The notes under the pieces: generated by a model
Seen by the model: the letters and a program-made list of their open reading frames with translations, nothing else
What the model was told of the DNA's origin: nothing
Databases searched by the model: none
Shown here: positions 7,474-15,383 of the stretch, one piece after another
Numbering within the stretch: the first letter of the stretch is position 1
How the letters are laid out: every line of letters begins with the position of its first letter
Assembly: GCF_016464705.1 (NCBI RefSeq)
Contig: NZ_JAEHOB010000023.1
Coordinates: 8,910-65,859 of the forward strand
Direction of reading: 5' to 3'
DNA: 56,950 bases
DNA from: Qaidamihabitans albus
Lineage (GTDB): Bacteria; Actinomycetota; Actinomycetes; Mycobacteriales; Pseudonocardiaceae
Made by a program: the position numbers and the translations under genes

Positions 7474-9042
7474 ATGACGACTTCGCAACTGAATAACGAC
7501 TCTGTCGAGGACAGACTCGACAGCGGCGTCCTGAAAATCGCCGCTGTGGTGGTGCTCGGCTCCATCATGGCGATCCTCGACGTGACGGTGGTCAACGTCG
7601 CACTCCAGGCGCTCACCCTGGAGTTCGAAACGTCCTTCGACACCATTCAATGGGTGGCGACCGGTTACATGCTGGCGCTGGCCACGGTCATTCCCGTTAC
7701 CGGCTGGGCCTCGGATCGTTTCGGCACGAAAAGGCTCTACCTGCTCGCCATCACGCTGTTCCTGGTCGGTTCGATGCTGGCCGGAATGGCGTGGAACGTC
7801 GAAACGCTGATCGTGTTCCGCGTCGTGCAGGGGTTCGGCGGCGGCATGCTGATGCCGGCGGGTATGACGATCCTGACCAGGGCGGCGGGCCCGCACCGGG
7901 TCGGCCGGGTGATGGCGGTGCTCGGCGTGCCGATGCTGCTGGGCCCGATCGGCGGTCCGATCCTCGGCGGGTGGCTGGTCGACTCGGTGAGCTGGCGCTG
8001 GATCTTCTACATCAACGTGCCGATCGGGATCATCGCCCTGATCGCGGCCTGGCGGCTGCTGCCGAAGGACGACCCCGAACCGGCCGAGCGGTTCGACTTC
8101 GCCGGGATGCTGATGCTCTCGCCCGGCCTGGCGATGCTGATCTACGGAGTCTCCGAGATCCCGGGCGCGGGCGGGATCGGCGCGACCGGCGTGTGGCTGC
8201 CGATCGTGCTCGGTGCCGGGCTGATCGTCGGCTTCGTGCTGCGCGCACTACGGATCGACAACCCGCTCGTCGACCTGCGCCTGTTCCGGGACCGCACCTT
8301 CGCGGCCGCCTCGGCGACCATGGCGTTGTTCGCGGTGGCCTTCTTCGGCGCGATGCTGCTGTTGCCGACGTACTTCCTGCTGGTCCGGGGCGAGTCGGCG
8401 CTGCAGGCGGGGCTGTTGCTTGCGCCCCAGGGACTCGGCGCGATGCTCACCATGCCGGTGGCGGGCAGGCTGGCCGACAGGGTCGGTCCTGGCAAGGTAG
8501 TGCTGCCGGGCCTCGGGCTGATCCTGGCCGGGCTCGCCATGTTCTCGCAGGTCGGCCCGGTGACGCCGTACTGGCAGCTGCTGGCGGCCCTGTTCGTGAT
8601 GGGGATGGGCCTCGGCGCCACGATGATGCCGATCATGTCCGCCGCCCTGCAGACGCTGACCAGCAAGAACGTCGCCAGGGCATCGACCGCGCTGAACATC
8701 ATCCAGCAGACCTCGGGCGCCATCGGCTCGGCGGTGATGTCGATCATCCTGGCGGGCCTGCTGGCCGGGAAGTTCGGCGTGCCGACCAGCCAGGGCCAGC
8801 TGGCCGCCACCGGCGCGCTGGCGGACCCGCGGACGCGGGACGCCGCCGCGGTGCTGGCGGCCGACTCGTTCGCCACGACGTTCACCTGGGCGGTGGTGCT
8901 GATCGCGCTGTGCCTGGTCCCGGCGCTGTTCCTGCCGCGGCGCCCCGCCGTGCGCCCGGACCGGAGCGGGGACACGGGAGACAGGGGAGACGCCGACGGC
9001 ACCGGGGACGCCGAGGCAGCGCCGGTGATGCTCCCGCACTGA
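7474..9042 (+). CDS. MFS multidrug exporter, DHA2 (EmrB/QacA) family
   Basis: 522-aa integral membrane drug:H+ antiporter with about 14 membrane segments. Start at 7474 has GGAAATGGA just upstream; the open frame upstream carries no homology. Family motifs are visible: L-D-V-T-V-V-N-V-A-L (motif D1 region), G-W-A-S-D-R-F-G-T-K-R (motif A), F-R-V-V-Q-G-F-G-G-G and G-P-I-G-G-P-I-L-G-G (motif C of exporters). The C-terminus is an acidic Gly-Asp-rich tail. It converges on a TetR gene whose stop is only four bases away, so that regulator probably controls efflux. Confidence 0.92.
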   Translation: MTTSQLNNDSVEDRLDSGVLKIAAVVVLGSIMAILDVTVVNVALQALTLEFETSFDTIQWVATGYMLALATVIPVTGWASDRFGTKRLYLLAITLFLVGSMLAGMAWNVETLIVFRVVQGFGGGMLMPAGMTILTRAAGPHRVGRVMAVLGVPMLLGPIGGPILGGWLVDSVSWRWIFYINVPIGIIALIAAWRLLPKDDPEPAERFDFAGMLMLSPGLAMLIYGVSEIPGAGGIGATGVWLPIVLGAGLIVGFVLRALRIDNPLVDLRLFRDRTFAAASATMALFAVAFFGAMLLLPTYFLLVRGESALQAGLLLAPQGLGAMLTMPVAGRLADRVGPGKVVLPGLGLILAGLAMFSQVGPVTPYWQLLAALFVMGMGLGATMMPIMSAALQTLTSKNVARASTALNIIQQTSGAIGSAVMSIILAGLLAGKFGVPTSQGQLAATGALADPRTRDAAAVLAADSFATTFTWAVVLIALCLVPALFLPRRPAVRPDRSGDTGDRGDADGTGDAEAAPVMLPH

Positions 9043-9045
9043 GCG

Positions 9046-9684
9046 CTATCGCGCCCTGGTGCCGGTCTGCTCCGGTACCTCGGGGAAGACGTCCCTGACG
9101 AGCGTCAGCAACGACCTGCTCAGCAGGGTGTGCACCTGCTGGCGGTTCAGGGCGCCGCGCACCAGCCATTCGCGGCCCGCCGCCTTCACCATGCCGCCGT
9201 AGGCCCGCACCAGGGCATTCAGCTCGTTCCAGTGGGCATCGTCCGGACTCAGGCCGACCGCTTCGAGAACGCGGTCGGCCGAGTTCCGGTCGGCCTCGTC
9301 CAGGATCCGCTCCACCTCGACGTCCCGGCCGATGCCCTCCGGGGTGATCGCGGCGAGCCACATCTTCTCCTGCTTGCTGACCATGTCGAGGAACCACTCG
9401 ACGGCCGCGTCGGTGCGCTGTTCGAGGGAGCCCTCGGGCAGCCGTTTGACCGCGAAGTGCGGCACGGTGAGCGCGCGCTTGACCACGGCCAGGTACAGGT
9501 CGCGTTTCGTGCCGAAGTAGTGGTTGATGAGCCCGCGGGCGACACCGGCGCGCGCGGCGATGTCCGATGTGGACACCTCACCGTACGGGCGCTCCCCGAA
9601 CAGGTCGGCCGCGCAGGCGAAGATCTGTTCCTTGCGTTCGTCGGGCTCCAGCCTTCGCCATTTGGGCGCCGATTCCGTGGTCAT
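9046..9684 (-). CDS. TetR/AcrR family regulator
   Basis: 212-aa one-component repressor. The N-terminal 65 residues form the TetR helix-turn-helix (I-A-A-R-A-G-V-A-R-G-L-I-N-H-Y-F-G-T-K-R-D-L); the C-terminal ligand domain is not assignable to a subgroup. It lies 13 bases downstream of the GMC oxidoreductase on the same strand, probably co-transcribed, and convergent with the MFS exporter. Either could be the target. Confidence 0.9.
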   Translation of the reverse strand: MTTESAPKWRRLEPDERKEQIFACAADLFGERPYGEVSTSDIAARAGVARGLINHYFGTKRDLYLAVVKRALTVPHFAVKRLPEGSLEQRTDAAVEWFLDMVSKQEKMWLAAITPEGIGRDVEVERILDEADRNSADRVLEAVGLSPDDAHWNELNALVRAYGGMVKAAGREWLVRGALNRQQVHTLLSRSLLTLVRDVFPEVPEQTGTRAR

Positions 9685-9697
9685 GAAGTGGATTTTC

Positions 9698-11407
9698 TCA
9701 CGTCGCGGCCTCCTCCGCCGGAAAGAGGGGCAGGTGCAGCGCGCCGGGTGCGGTGCCGGGGACCGCCGGCCGCGCGGGCACTACCGGGCTTACCCGCCGG
9801 TAGGGCTCGCCGAGCGGGGGACGGGGATCGCGCTCACCCTTGTTCGGCCACAGTGCCATCGCCCGCTCGGCCTGCGCGGTGATGGTCAGTGAGGGGTTGA
9901 CCCCTAGGTTCGCGGAGATCGTGGAGCCGTCGACCACGTGCAGGCCCTCGTACCCGAACAGCCGCTGGTAGGGGTCCACCACGCCGGTCGCCGGGGACTC
10001 GCCGATCGCGCAGCCGCCGATGAAGTGACCGGTGAGCGGGACGTTGACCAGGTCGTTCCAGCCACCACCCGGAATGCCGCCGATCTTGTCCGCGACCCTT
10101 CGCGTCACCTCGTGCCCGCCCGGGATCCAGACGGGGTTGGGCTCGCCGATGCCCTGCCTCGTGCGCATCCGCCTGCCGAGCACCCCGCGCCGCGTGTAGG
10201 TGGTCACCGAGTTGTCGAGTGTCTGCATCACCAGCAGCGCGATCGTCTGTTCCGACCAGTGCCGGGGGTTGTGCAGCGTGGGCAGCACGCGCCGCTGCCG
10301 CCACATCTCGCGCAGGCCCAGCAGCCAGCGCGGCTTGCCGGGGGCGGGGTCGGTGAGCACGGCACCGAGAAGGGCGAGCAGGTTGCTGCCCTTGCCGTAG
10401 CGAACAGGCTCAACATGGGTCACCTCGTCCGGGTGAATGGAAGAGGTGATCGCCACGCCGCGGTGGAACTCGCTGTCCCGCCGCCTGGTGCGTGCGGCGA
10501 GCACGGCCTCGGAGTTCGTCCGGGAGAGCACGCCGAGCCGTTCCGAGATGCGGGGGAGCACGCCGCGGTCGCGCAGCCTGTGCAGCAGTCGCTGCGTGCC
10601 GAGCGAGGCGGCGGAGAACACGACCTGCTCCGCGGTGAACGTGCGCCTGCGCCACGGCCGTCGGGTGTGGACGGTCGAAACCGCGTAGCCGCCACCGGAC
10701 AGGGGTCGCACCTCGGTCACCGTGGTCATCGGATGCACCCGCGCGCCGGCCTGCTCGGCCAGGTGCAGGTAGTTCTTCACGGTCGTGTTCTTGGCGCCGT
10801 GCCTGCACCCGGTCATGCACTCACCACAGTGAATGCACGAGCGCCGGGCGGGACCTGCGCCGCCGAAGTAGGGATCGGCCACCTCCTGGCCGGGTGCGGT
10901 GTCCTCGCCGCCGAAGAAGACACCGACCTGGGCGGGGTGAAAGGTGTGCCCGATGCCCATGTCCGCGGCGACCTCGCGCATCACCTCGTCGGCCGGTGTA
11001 ACGCGAGGGTAGGTCGCGACCCCGAGCATGCGCCTCGCCTGGTCGTAGTACGGTGCGAGCTCATCCTTCCAGTCGGTGATGGCCGACCACTGTGGATCTT
11101 CGTAGAAGGCGTCCGGTGGCTCGTACAGCGTGTTGGCGTAGACCAGCGAGCCACCGCCCACGCCCGCGCCGCTGAGCACCAGCGCGTCCCTGAGCGGGGT
11201 GATGCGGAAGATGCCGGTGCAGCCGAACTTCGGCGCGAACAGGTAGTCGCGTACCCGCCACGACGTCGTGGCGAACTCGTGGTCGGCGAATCGCCTGCCC
11301 ATCTCGAGCACGCCGACCCGGTAGCCCTTCTCGGTGAGCCGCAGTGCGCTGACGCTCCCGCCGAAGCCCGAGCCGATCACGAGGACGTCGTAGTCGAAGC
11401 CTGCCAT
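9698..11407 (-). CDS. GMC oxidoreductase, ChoD-like (putative cholesterol oxidase)
   Basis: 569-aa FAD-dependent oxidoreductase similar in length and motifs to M. tuberculosis ChoD (Rv3409c). Start at 11407 (M-A-G-F-D-Y-D) places the dinucleotide fold V-I-G-S-G-F-G-G-S at the N-terminus. G-A-G-V-G-G-G-S-L-V-Y is the second flavin motif, and N-V-P-L-T-G-H-F-I-G-G-C-A-I-G plus V-N-P-S-L-T-I-T-A-Q-A-E form the C-terminal active-site region. A cysteine cluster S-C-I-H-C-G-E-C-M-T-G-C lies in the middle, unlike secreted cholesterol oxidases and compatible with an Fe-S centre. No signal peptide. The natural substrate is not proven to be cholesterol even in the mycobacterial member. Confidence 0.87.
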   Translation of the reverse strand: MAGFDYDVLVIGSGFGGSVSALRLTEKGYRVGVLEMGRRFADHEFATTSWRVRDYLFAPKFGCTGIFRITPLRDALVLSGAGVGGGSLVYANTLYEPPDAFYEDPQWSAITDWKDELAPYYDQARRMLGVATYPRVTPADEVMREVAADMGIGHTFHPAQVGVFFGGEDTAPGQEVADPYFGGAGPARRSCIHCGECMTGCRHGAKNTTVKNYLHLAEQAGARVHPMTTVTEVRPLSGGGYAVSTVHTRRPWRRRTFTAEQVVFSAASLGTQRLLHRLRDRGVLPRISERLGVLSRTNSEAVLAARTRRRDSEFHRGVAITSSIHPDEVTHVEPVRYGKGSNLLALLGAVLTDPAPGKPRWLLGLREMWRQRRVLPTLHNPRHWSEQTIALLVMQTLDNSVTTYTRRGVLGRRMRTRQGIGEPNPVWIPGGHEVTRRVADKIGGIPGGGWNDLVNVPLTGHFIGGCAIGESPATGVVDPYQRLFGYEGLHVVDGSTISANLGVNPSLTITAQAERAMALWPNKGERDPRPPLGEPYRRVSPVVPARPAVPGTAPGALHLPLFPAEEAAT

Positions 11408-11427
11408 CCGCCTACCGTCGCCCGTTG

Positions 11428-11442
11428 TTGGCACTCTGTCAA
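11428..11442. promoter_or_regulatory. Imperfect inverted repeat upstream of GMC gene
   Basis: TTGGCA-CTC-TGTCAA lies about 20 bases upstream of the GMC oxidoreductase start. On the minus strand it contains TTGACA, so it could combine a -35 element with an operator for the co-oriented TetR regulator. Short; may be coincidence. Confidence 0.35.
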
Positions 11443-11461
11443 GAGTTCCGGCGGATGCCGG

Positions 11462-11602
11462 TCAGAGCCGGTGCCGGAGCATCCTCGGCGGAGAGCGGGT
11501 CAGGTCGCGCAACCGGAAACGGTGCGGGCCCGCGGGCTCCAGAAGGCGCGCGTCGAGGAGGCGGTCGATGGCCGCCTCGGCAGGCTTGCAGGGATGGGCC
11601 GT
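11462..11602 (-). pseudogene. Relic of AfsR/SARP-type regulator C-terminal segment
   Basis: An open stretch of 46 codons, bounded upstream by an in-frame TGA and without a start, reads A-E-A-A-I-D-R-L-L-D-A-R-L-L-E-P-A-G-P followed by H-R-F-R-L-R-D-L-T-R. This is very like the winged-helix stretch that follows the NB-ARC domain in AfsR/SARP regulators (L-v-d-a-h-L-L-e-p-a-g-p-g-R-y-r-l-H-D-L-l-R). The rest of the gene is missing: the remaining 133 bases up to 11735 hold nothing I recognise. It appears to be the last remnant of a deleted pathway-type regulator between the GMC and ABC genes. Confidence 0.55.
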
Positions 11603-11735
11603 TCACCCGGGGTATGCCGCGGTGTGCCGTCTCGTGTGGACGGTCGCGGACCGCCGCGGGGTAGGGTTCGCCCAACCCCCTGCCCGGGGGCGCGCACTGG
11701 TGACCTGGCGGGCCGCAGCCGGTGGGATGGGAGGC

Positions 11736-12509
11736 ATGACAGCACCCCAGCACACCGAGGCCGTACCCCGAGGGCCGGGCCTGTCGGCCCCGGCCGTCGA
11801 GCTCCGCGGCGTCAGCCGGGACTACGGCAGCGGCCAGGCGCGCGTGCGCGCCCTCGACGACGTGAGCATCGCGTTCGCGGCAGGCACCTGGACGGCGGTG
11901 ATGGGTCCCTCCGGTTCCGGCAAGTCGACGCTGCTGCACTGCGCCGCCGGGCTGGAGCGGGCCAGCGCGGGGCAGGTGCTGCTCTCCGGCGAGGACATCA
12001 CCGCGGCGGGCGAGCAGGAGCTGACCGAGCTGCGCCGCGGCCGGATGGGGTTCGTCTTCCAGAGCTTCAACCTCATCGGGTCGCTCACCGCCGAGCAGAA
12101 CGTGACGCTGCCGCTGCGGCTCGCCCGCAGGCGCGTGTCCGGCAGCCAGGTGCGGGAGGTGCTGGCGAGCGTCGGCCTCGAGGACCGCAGGCGGCATCGC
12201 CCCCGCGAGCTCTCCGGCGGGCAGCAGCAGCGGGTCGCGATCGCGCGGGCGATGGTGACCCGGCCGGCGGTGCTCTTCGCCGACGAGCCCACCGGCGCGC
12301 TCGACTCGGCCTCCGCCAGGCAGGTCCTCCGCCTGCTGCGCGGCATGGTGGCCGAGGCGGGGCAGACCATCGTCATGGTCACCCACGACCCCGCGGTCGC
12401 GGCCAGTGCCGACTCCGTCGTGTTCCTCTCCGACGGCCGCATTGCCGACCGCGCCACCGCGCCGAGCGCCCACGAGGTCGCCGAGCGGCTCGCCCGACTG
12501 GAGGCGTGA
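11736..12509 (+). CDS. ABC transporter ATPase (MacB/LolD type)
   Basis: 257-aa ATP-binding subunit. Walker A G-P-S-G-S-G-K-S-T, Q-loop F-V-F-Q-S-F-N-L-I, signature L-S-G-G-Q-Q-Q-R and Walker B V-L-F-A-D-E-P-T-G-A-L-D are all intact; the S-F-N-L and E-P-T-G-A-L-D forms are those of the MacB/FtsE/LolD subfamily. Two in-frame ATGs (11727, 11736) are possible; the second gives a better fit to the N-terminal length of relatives. It is followed after three bases by its permease. Likely a mechanotransmission or export pump for a peptide, antibiotic or lipoprotein. Confidence 0.92.
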   Translation: MTAPQHTEAVPRGPGLSAPAVELRGVSRDYGSGQARVRALDDVSIAFAAGTWTAVMGPSGSGKSTLLHCAAGLERASAGQVLLSGEDITAAGEQELTELRRGRMGFVFQSFNLIGSLTAEQNVTLPLRLARRRVSGSQVREVLASVGLEDRRRHRPRELSGGQQQRVAIARAMVTRPAVLFADEPTGALDSASARQVLRLLRGMVAEAGQTIVMVTHDPAVAASADSVVFLSDGRIADRATAPSAHEVAERLARLEA

Positions 12510-12512
12510 CCA

Positions 12513-14366
12513 GTGTTGCGTCTGTCCTGGAGCACCTTCCGCGAGCGTGGCCAGCTGTTCCTCGGCGCGCTGCTCACCGTCTGTCTCGGCGTCGCGCTCG
12601 TGCAGTCGTCGCTGCTGATCCTGCTCGCCGCGGCCATCGGCGGGTACGTCGAGGCGATCACGCTGCTCGGGATGACCCTGGCCATCGCGACGTTCCTCGC
12701 CGTGTTCATCGTCGCGTCGACCTTCGCGTTCACCGTCGCCCAGCGCAGGCGTGACCTCGCCCTGCTGCGGCTCGCGGGCGCGGGCCGGGGTCAGCTCCGC
12801 AGGCTGCTGCTCGCCGAGGCGGTCCTGCTCGGCCTGTTCGGCACGGGGATCGGCGTGCCGCTGGGCATGCTCGTGCAGCGGGTCCAGACCGGCCTGCTGA
12901 CCGGCCTCGGCTTCGTGCCGCCGGAGTTCACCGTGCCCTGGCACGACTGGATCCTCGCCGTGTCGGCGGGCATCGGGGTCGGCGTCGCGGTCGCCGGGGT
13001 GCTCGCCGCCTCCCGGCGGGGGGCGCGGGTGCGGCCGCTGGAGGCGCTGCGCGAGACAGGGGAGGCCGCGCGGGTGATCACCGCGTCCCGCTGGTTCTTC
13101 GGCGTGCTGTTCCTCGGCGGCGCGGTGGCACTGGCGACCGTGTCGTCCTTCGCCGGGCCGATCGCGGCCGTCCCGCTTTCGATCAACGTCGCGATCACCG
13201 CGGCCATCGGCCTGAGCGCGCTCAGCCCGCTGGTCGTGCCCCTCGCCGGACGCGTCATCGGGCTGCTGCTGCGTGGCGGGCCGCTCGGCACCCTCGCGGC
13301 GGCGAACCTGCGCGACGGTGTGCGGCGCAGCGCGTCGACGGCGGCGCCCCTGCTCGTGCTGGTCGCGCTGCTGCTCGGCATGTCCGGCACGCTCACCACC
13401 CTCGGTGCCGCCGCTGAACGCGAGCTGCACCAGGACCTGCGAGCCGACCTCGTCGTCACCACGGAGGGCCCGCTCCCGGTCGGCGAGGTGCCCGGGGTCG
13501 CGACCGCCTCGACAGAGCTGGCCGTGCCGGTGACCCTGACGGTCGCCACCGTGGAAGACGGCGAGACCGAGACCGACACGGCCGAGGCGGTGGCCGTCGA
13601 CCCGGCGGCCTACCTGCGGACCCATCACCGCACCGCCGTCGAGGGCTCGCTGACCGACCTGCACGGCGACACCATCGCCTCCGCCGAGCACCCTCTCGGC
13701 AGCGTCGTCGAGGCCCGGATCGGTGAGCGCACCGTGCCGCTGCGCGTGGTCGCCGTGCTGCCCGGGTCGTTCGGCAGTGGCGCCGACGTTCTCCTGCCAC
13801 GCGAGCTCGTGCCCGCCGCGGTGGCCGCGGAGGCGCCGGCGCACACGCTGGTGCGACTCGACCCCGGCGCCGACCCCACGCGGGTGACGGCGGCCCTCGG
13901 CGAGGGCCGCGTGGAGACAGCCGAGGCGTGGGCCGCCCGCACCGCCGCCCGGCAGCAGGACACCAGCGCCGGGATCATGACCGTGATCATGGGTCTGGCC
14001 GGGCTGTATGCCCTGATCGCCGTGGTCAACGCCGTCGTGATCGGGGCGGCGGAGCGCAGGCGCGAGTTCGCCGTCGCCAGGGTGAGCGGCCTCAGCCGGG
14101 GCCAGGTCGTGCGGGCGGCGCTGGTGGAGTCGTGGGCCGTCGCCGCGATCGGCCTGTTCCTCGGCGGGCTGGCCGCGGCGGGCACGGTTGCCGGGATCGG
14201 TGCCGCGGCGGCGCGGTCCACCGGCGCCTGGCTGGTCGGCGTGCCGGGGCCGCTGGTCGTCGCCGTGGTGGCCGGTGCCTTCGCGGTGGTGGGCGCCACG
14301 AGCGTGCTGACAAGCCTCGTTGCCACCCGGCCCCGGCCGGTGTCGCTCGTCGGCGCGGGGGAGTGA
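12513..14366 (+). CDS. ABC transporter permease, FtsX/MacB-like
   Basis: 617-aa membrane protein with two FtsX-like permease units: membrane segments around residues 15-50 and 55-130, a second set at about 185-290, a large extracytoplasmic region (about 300-470) and the final FtsX domain (about 480-610). The A-Q-R-R-R-D-L-A-L-L-R and A-E-R-R-R-E-F-A-V-A-R motifs are the coupling helices that contact the ATPase. Start is a GTG three bases after the ATPase stop. This one-permease layout with a fused duplicated core is common in actinobacterial export pumps. Substrate unknown. Confidence 0.9.
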   Translation: MLRLSWSTFRERGQLFLGALLTVCLGVALVQSSLLILLAAAIGGYVEAITLLGMTLAIATFLAVFIVASTFAFTVAQRRRDLALLRLAGAGRGQLRRLLLAEAVLLGLFGTGIGVPLGMLVQRVQTGLLTGLGFVPPEFTVPWHDWILAVSAGIGVGVAVAGVLAASRRGARVRPLEALRETGEAARVITASRWFFGVLFLGGAVALATVSSFAGPIAAVPLSINVAITAAIGLSALSPLVVPLAGRVIGLLLRGGPLGTLAAANLRDGVRRSASTAAPLLVLVALLLGMSGTLTTLGAAAERELHQDLRADLVVTTEGPLPVGEVPGVATASTELAVPVTLTVATVEDGETETDTAEAVAVDPAAYLRTHHRTAVEGSLTDLHGDTIASAEHPLGSVVEARIGERTVPLRVVAVLPGSFGSGADVLLPRELVPAAVAAEAPAHTLVRLDPGADPTRVTAALGEGRVETAEAWAARTAARQQDTSAGIMTVIMGLAGLYALIAVVNAVVIGAAERRREFAVARVSGLSRGQVVRAALVESWAVAAIGLFLGGLAAAGTVAGIGAAAARSTGAWLVGVPGPLVVAVVAGAFAVVGATSVLTSLVATRPRPVSLVGAGE

Positions 14367-14414
14367 CCCGTCGACTCCGGCGGTGATCGGCGCACTGGGC
14401 GAAACCGGTGGATC

Positions 14415-14433
14415 TTAGGGTAGCCTTAGCTGA
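14415..14433 (+). promoter_or_regulatory. Iron box (IdeR/DtxR-type operator)
   Basis: The 19-bp site TTAGGGTAGCCTTAGCTGA agrees at 14 of 19 positions with the DtxR/IdeR consensus TTAGGTTAGGCTAACCTAA and lies 34 bases upstream of the siderophore-interacting protein start. It predicts iron repression of that gene. Confidence 0.6.
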
Positions 14434-14466
14434 GATGAGGCATCCGGCGTGATGAGGAGCGAGTCA

Positions 14467-15276
14467 ATGACGGACCGACCGGCGCGCAGTGGCGGCAAGC
14501 CCGTCACGCGGCTGCGGGTGCTGCGCACCGAGCGCATCACCCCGCACATGATCAGGGTCGTCTCCGGCGGGGAGGGGCTCGCGGCGTTCGTCGCCAACGA
14601 GTTCACCGACAGCTACGTCAAGGTGCTCTTCCCGGTGCCGGGCGTCGCCTACCCCGAGCCGTTCGACATGCGGGTGATCAAGGCCGAGCTGCCGCGCGAG
14701 CAGTGGCCACGCCAGCGCAGCTACACGGTTCGTTATCACGACCCGCACGCCGGTGAGCTGGCGATCGACTTCGTGCACCACGGTGACGAGGGGCTCGCAG
14801 GCCCGTGGGCGGCGAGCCTGCGACCCGGCGACGAGTTCCTGGTCATGGGCCCCGGCGGCGCCTACGCGCCGAGCGCGGAAGCCGACTGGCACCTCTTCGT
14901 CGGCGACGAGAGCGCGCTGCCGGCCATCGGCGCGTCCCTGGAGGCGGTGCCCGCCGGTGCGCCGGTGCGCGCCCTGCTGCTGGTGGAGGACGCGGCGGAG
15001 GAGCAGCCGCTGCCGACCAAGGGCGACGCGCAGATCCGCTGGCTGCACCGCTCGGCGCAGGACGATCTGGTGGCCGCGGTGCGCGCGCTGGAGTTCCCCG
15101 GCGGCACGGTGCACGCGTTCGTGCACGGCGAGGCGGGGTTCGTCCGGGAGCTGCGCAGGCACCTGCTGGACGAGCGCGGCGTCCGCAGGGACATGCTCTC
15201 GATCTCCGGCTACTGGCGGCGCGGCAAGACCGACGAGGCCTGGCGCGAGGAGAAGGCCGCCGAAAAAGCCTCGTGA
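14467..15276 (+). CDS. Siderophore-interacting protein (FAD-dependent ferric reductase)
   Basis: 269-aa SIP-family flavoprotein, predicted to reduce ferric siderophores in the cytoplasm and release iron. The start at 14467 is preceded by GAGGAG at seven bases; two other in-frame starts (14449, 14452) lie before that site and are less likely. The FAD-binding motif R-S-Y-T-V-R-Y and the G-P-G-G-A-Y segment are typical, and the C-terminal SIP domain ends with S-G-Y-W-R-R-G-K-T-D-E-A-W-R. An iron box upstream supports the role. The stop is the TGA of a 46-bp repeat. Confidence 0.92.
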   Translation: MTDRPARSGGKPVTRLRVLRTERITPHMIRVVSGGEGLAAFVANEFTDSYVKVLFPVPGVAYPEPFDMRVIKAELPREQWPRQRSYTVRYHDPHAGELAIDFVHHGDEGLAGPWAASLRPGDEFLVMGPGGAYAPSAEADWHLFVGDESALPAIGASLEAVPAGAPVRALLLVEDAAEEQPLPTKGDAQIRWLHRSAQDDLVAAVRALEFPGGTVHAFVHGEAGFVRELRRHLLDERGVRRDMLSISGYWRRGKTDEAWREEKAAEKAS

Positions 15277-15315
15277 GTGCCTACCCGAGTGAGAACGCCG
15301 GTAGCCACCCACGAG
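15270..15315 (+). repeat. 46-bp palindromic element, copy 2a
   Basis: Outer arms CTCGTGAGTG/CACCCACGAG carry a single mismatch. Core CGAGTGAGAAC. Supplies the TCG TGA end of the siderophore-interacting protein gene. Directly followed by copy 2b. Confidence 0.93.
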
Positions 15316-15316
15316 G

Positions 15317-15362
15317 GTCGTGAGTGGCTACACGAGTTAGAACACTGTTACGCACTCACGAG
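15317..15362 (+). repeat. 46-bp palindromic element, copy 2b
   Basis: Second copy in direct tandem, one base after 2a, with arms GTCGTGAGTG/CACTCACGAG and core CGAGTTAGAAC. Its middle differs from 2a, so it is not a recent duplication of it. It lies wholly intergenic, 21 bases before the next start. Confidence 0.93.
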
Positions 15363-15383
15363 GTGCTCGGGTAGAACGGGTGC

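Noticed and set aside
11500-11745. 81-codon minus-strand ORF starting at 11745
   Set aside because: Out of frame with the AfsR-like fragment, no ribosome site, Arg/Pro-rich random-looking product.
11439-13844. 801-codon minus-strand open frame across the ABC genes
   Set aside because: Low-complexity Arg/Gly/His-rich translation, antisense to a clear ATPase/permease pair; shadow of high G+C coding sequence.
14449-14466. Upstream starts for the siderophore-interacting protein
   Set aside because: GTG 14449 and ATG 14452 overlap or precede the GAGGAG ribosome site that fits the ATG at 14467.
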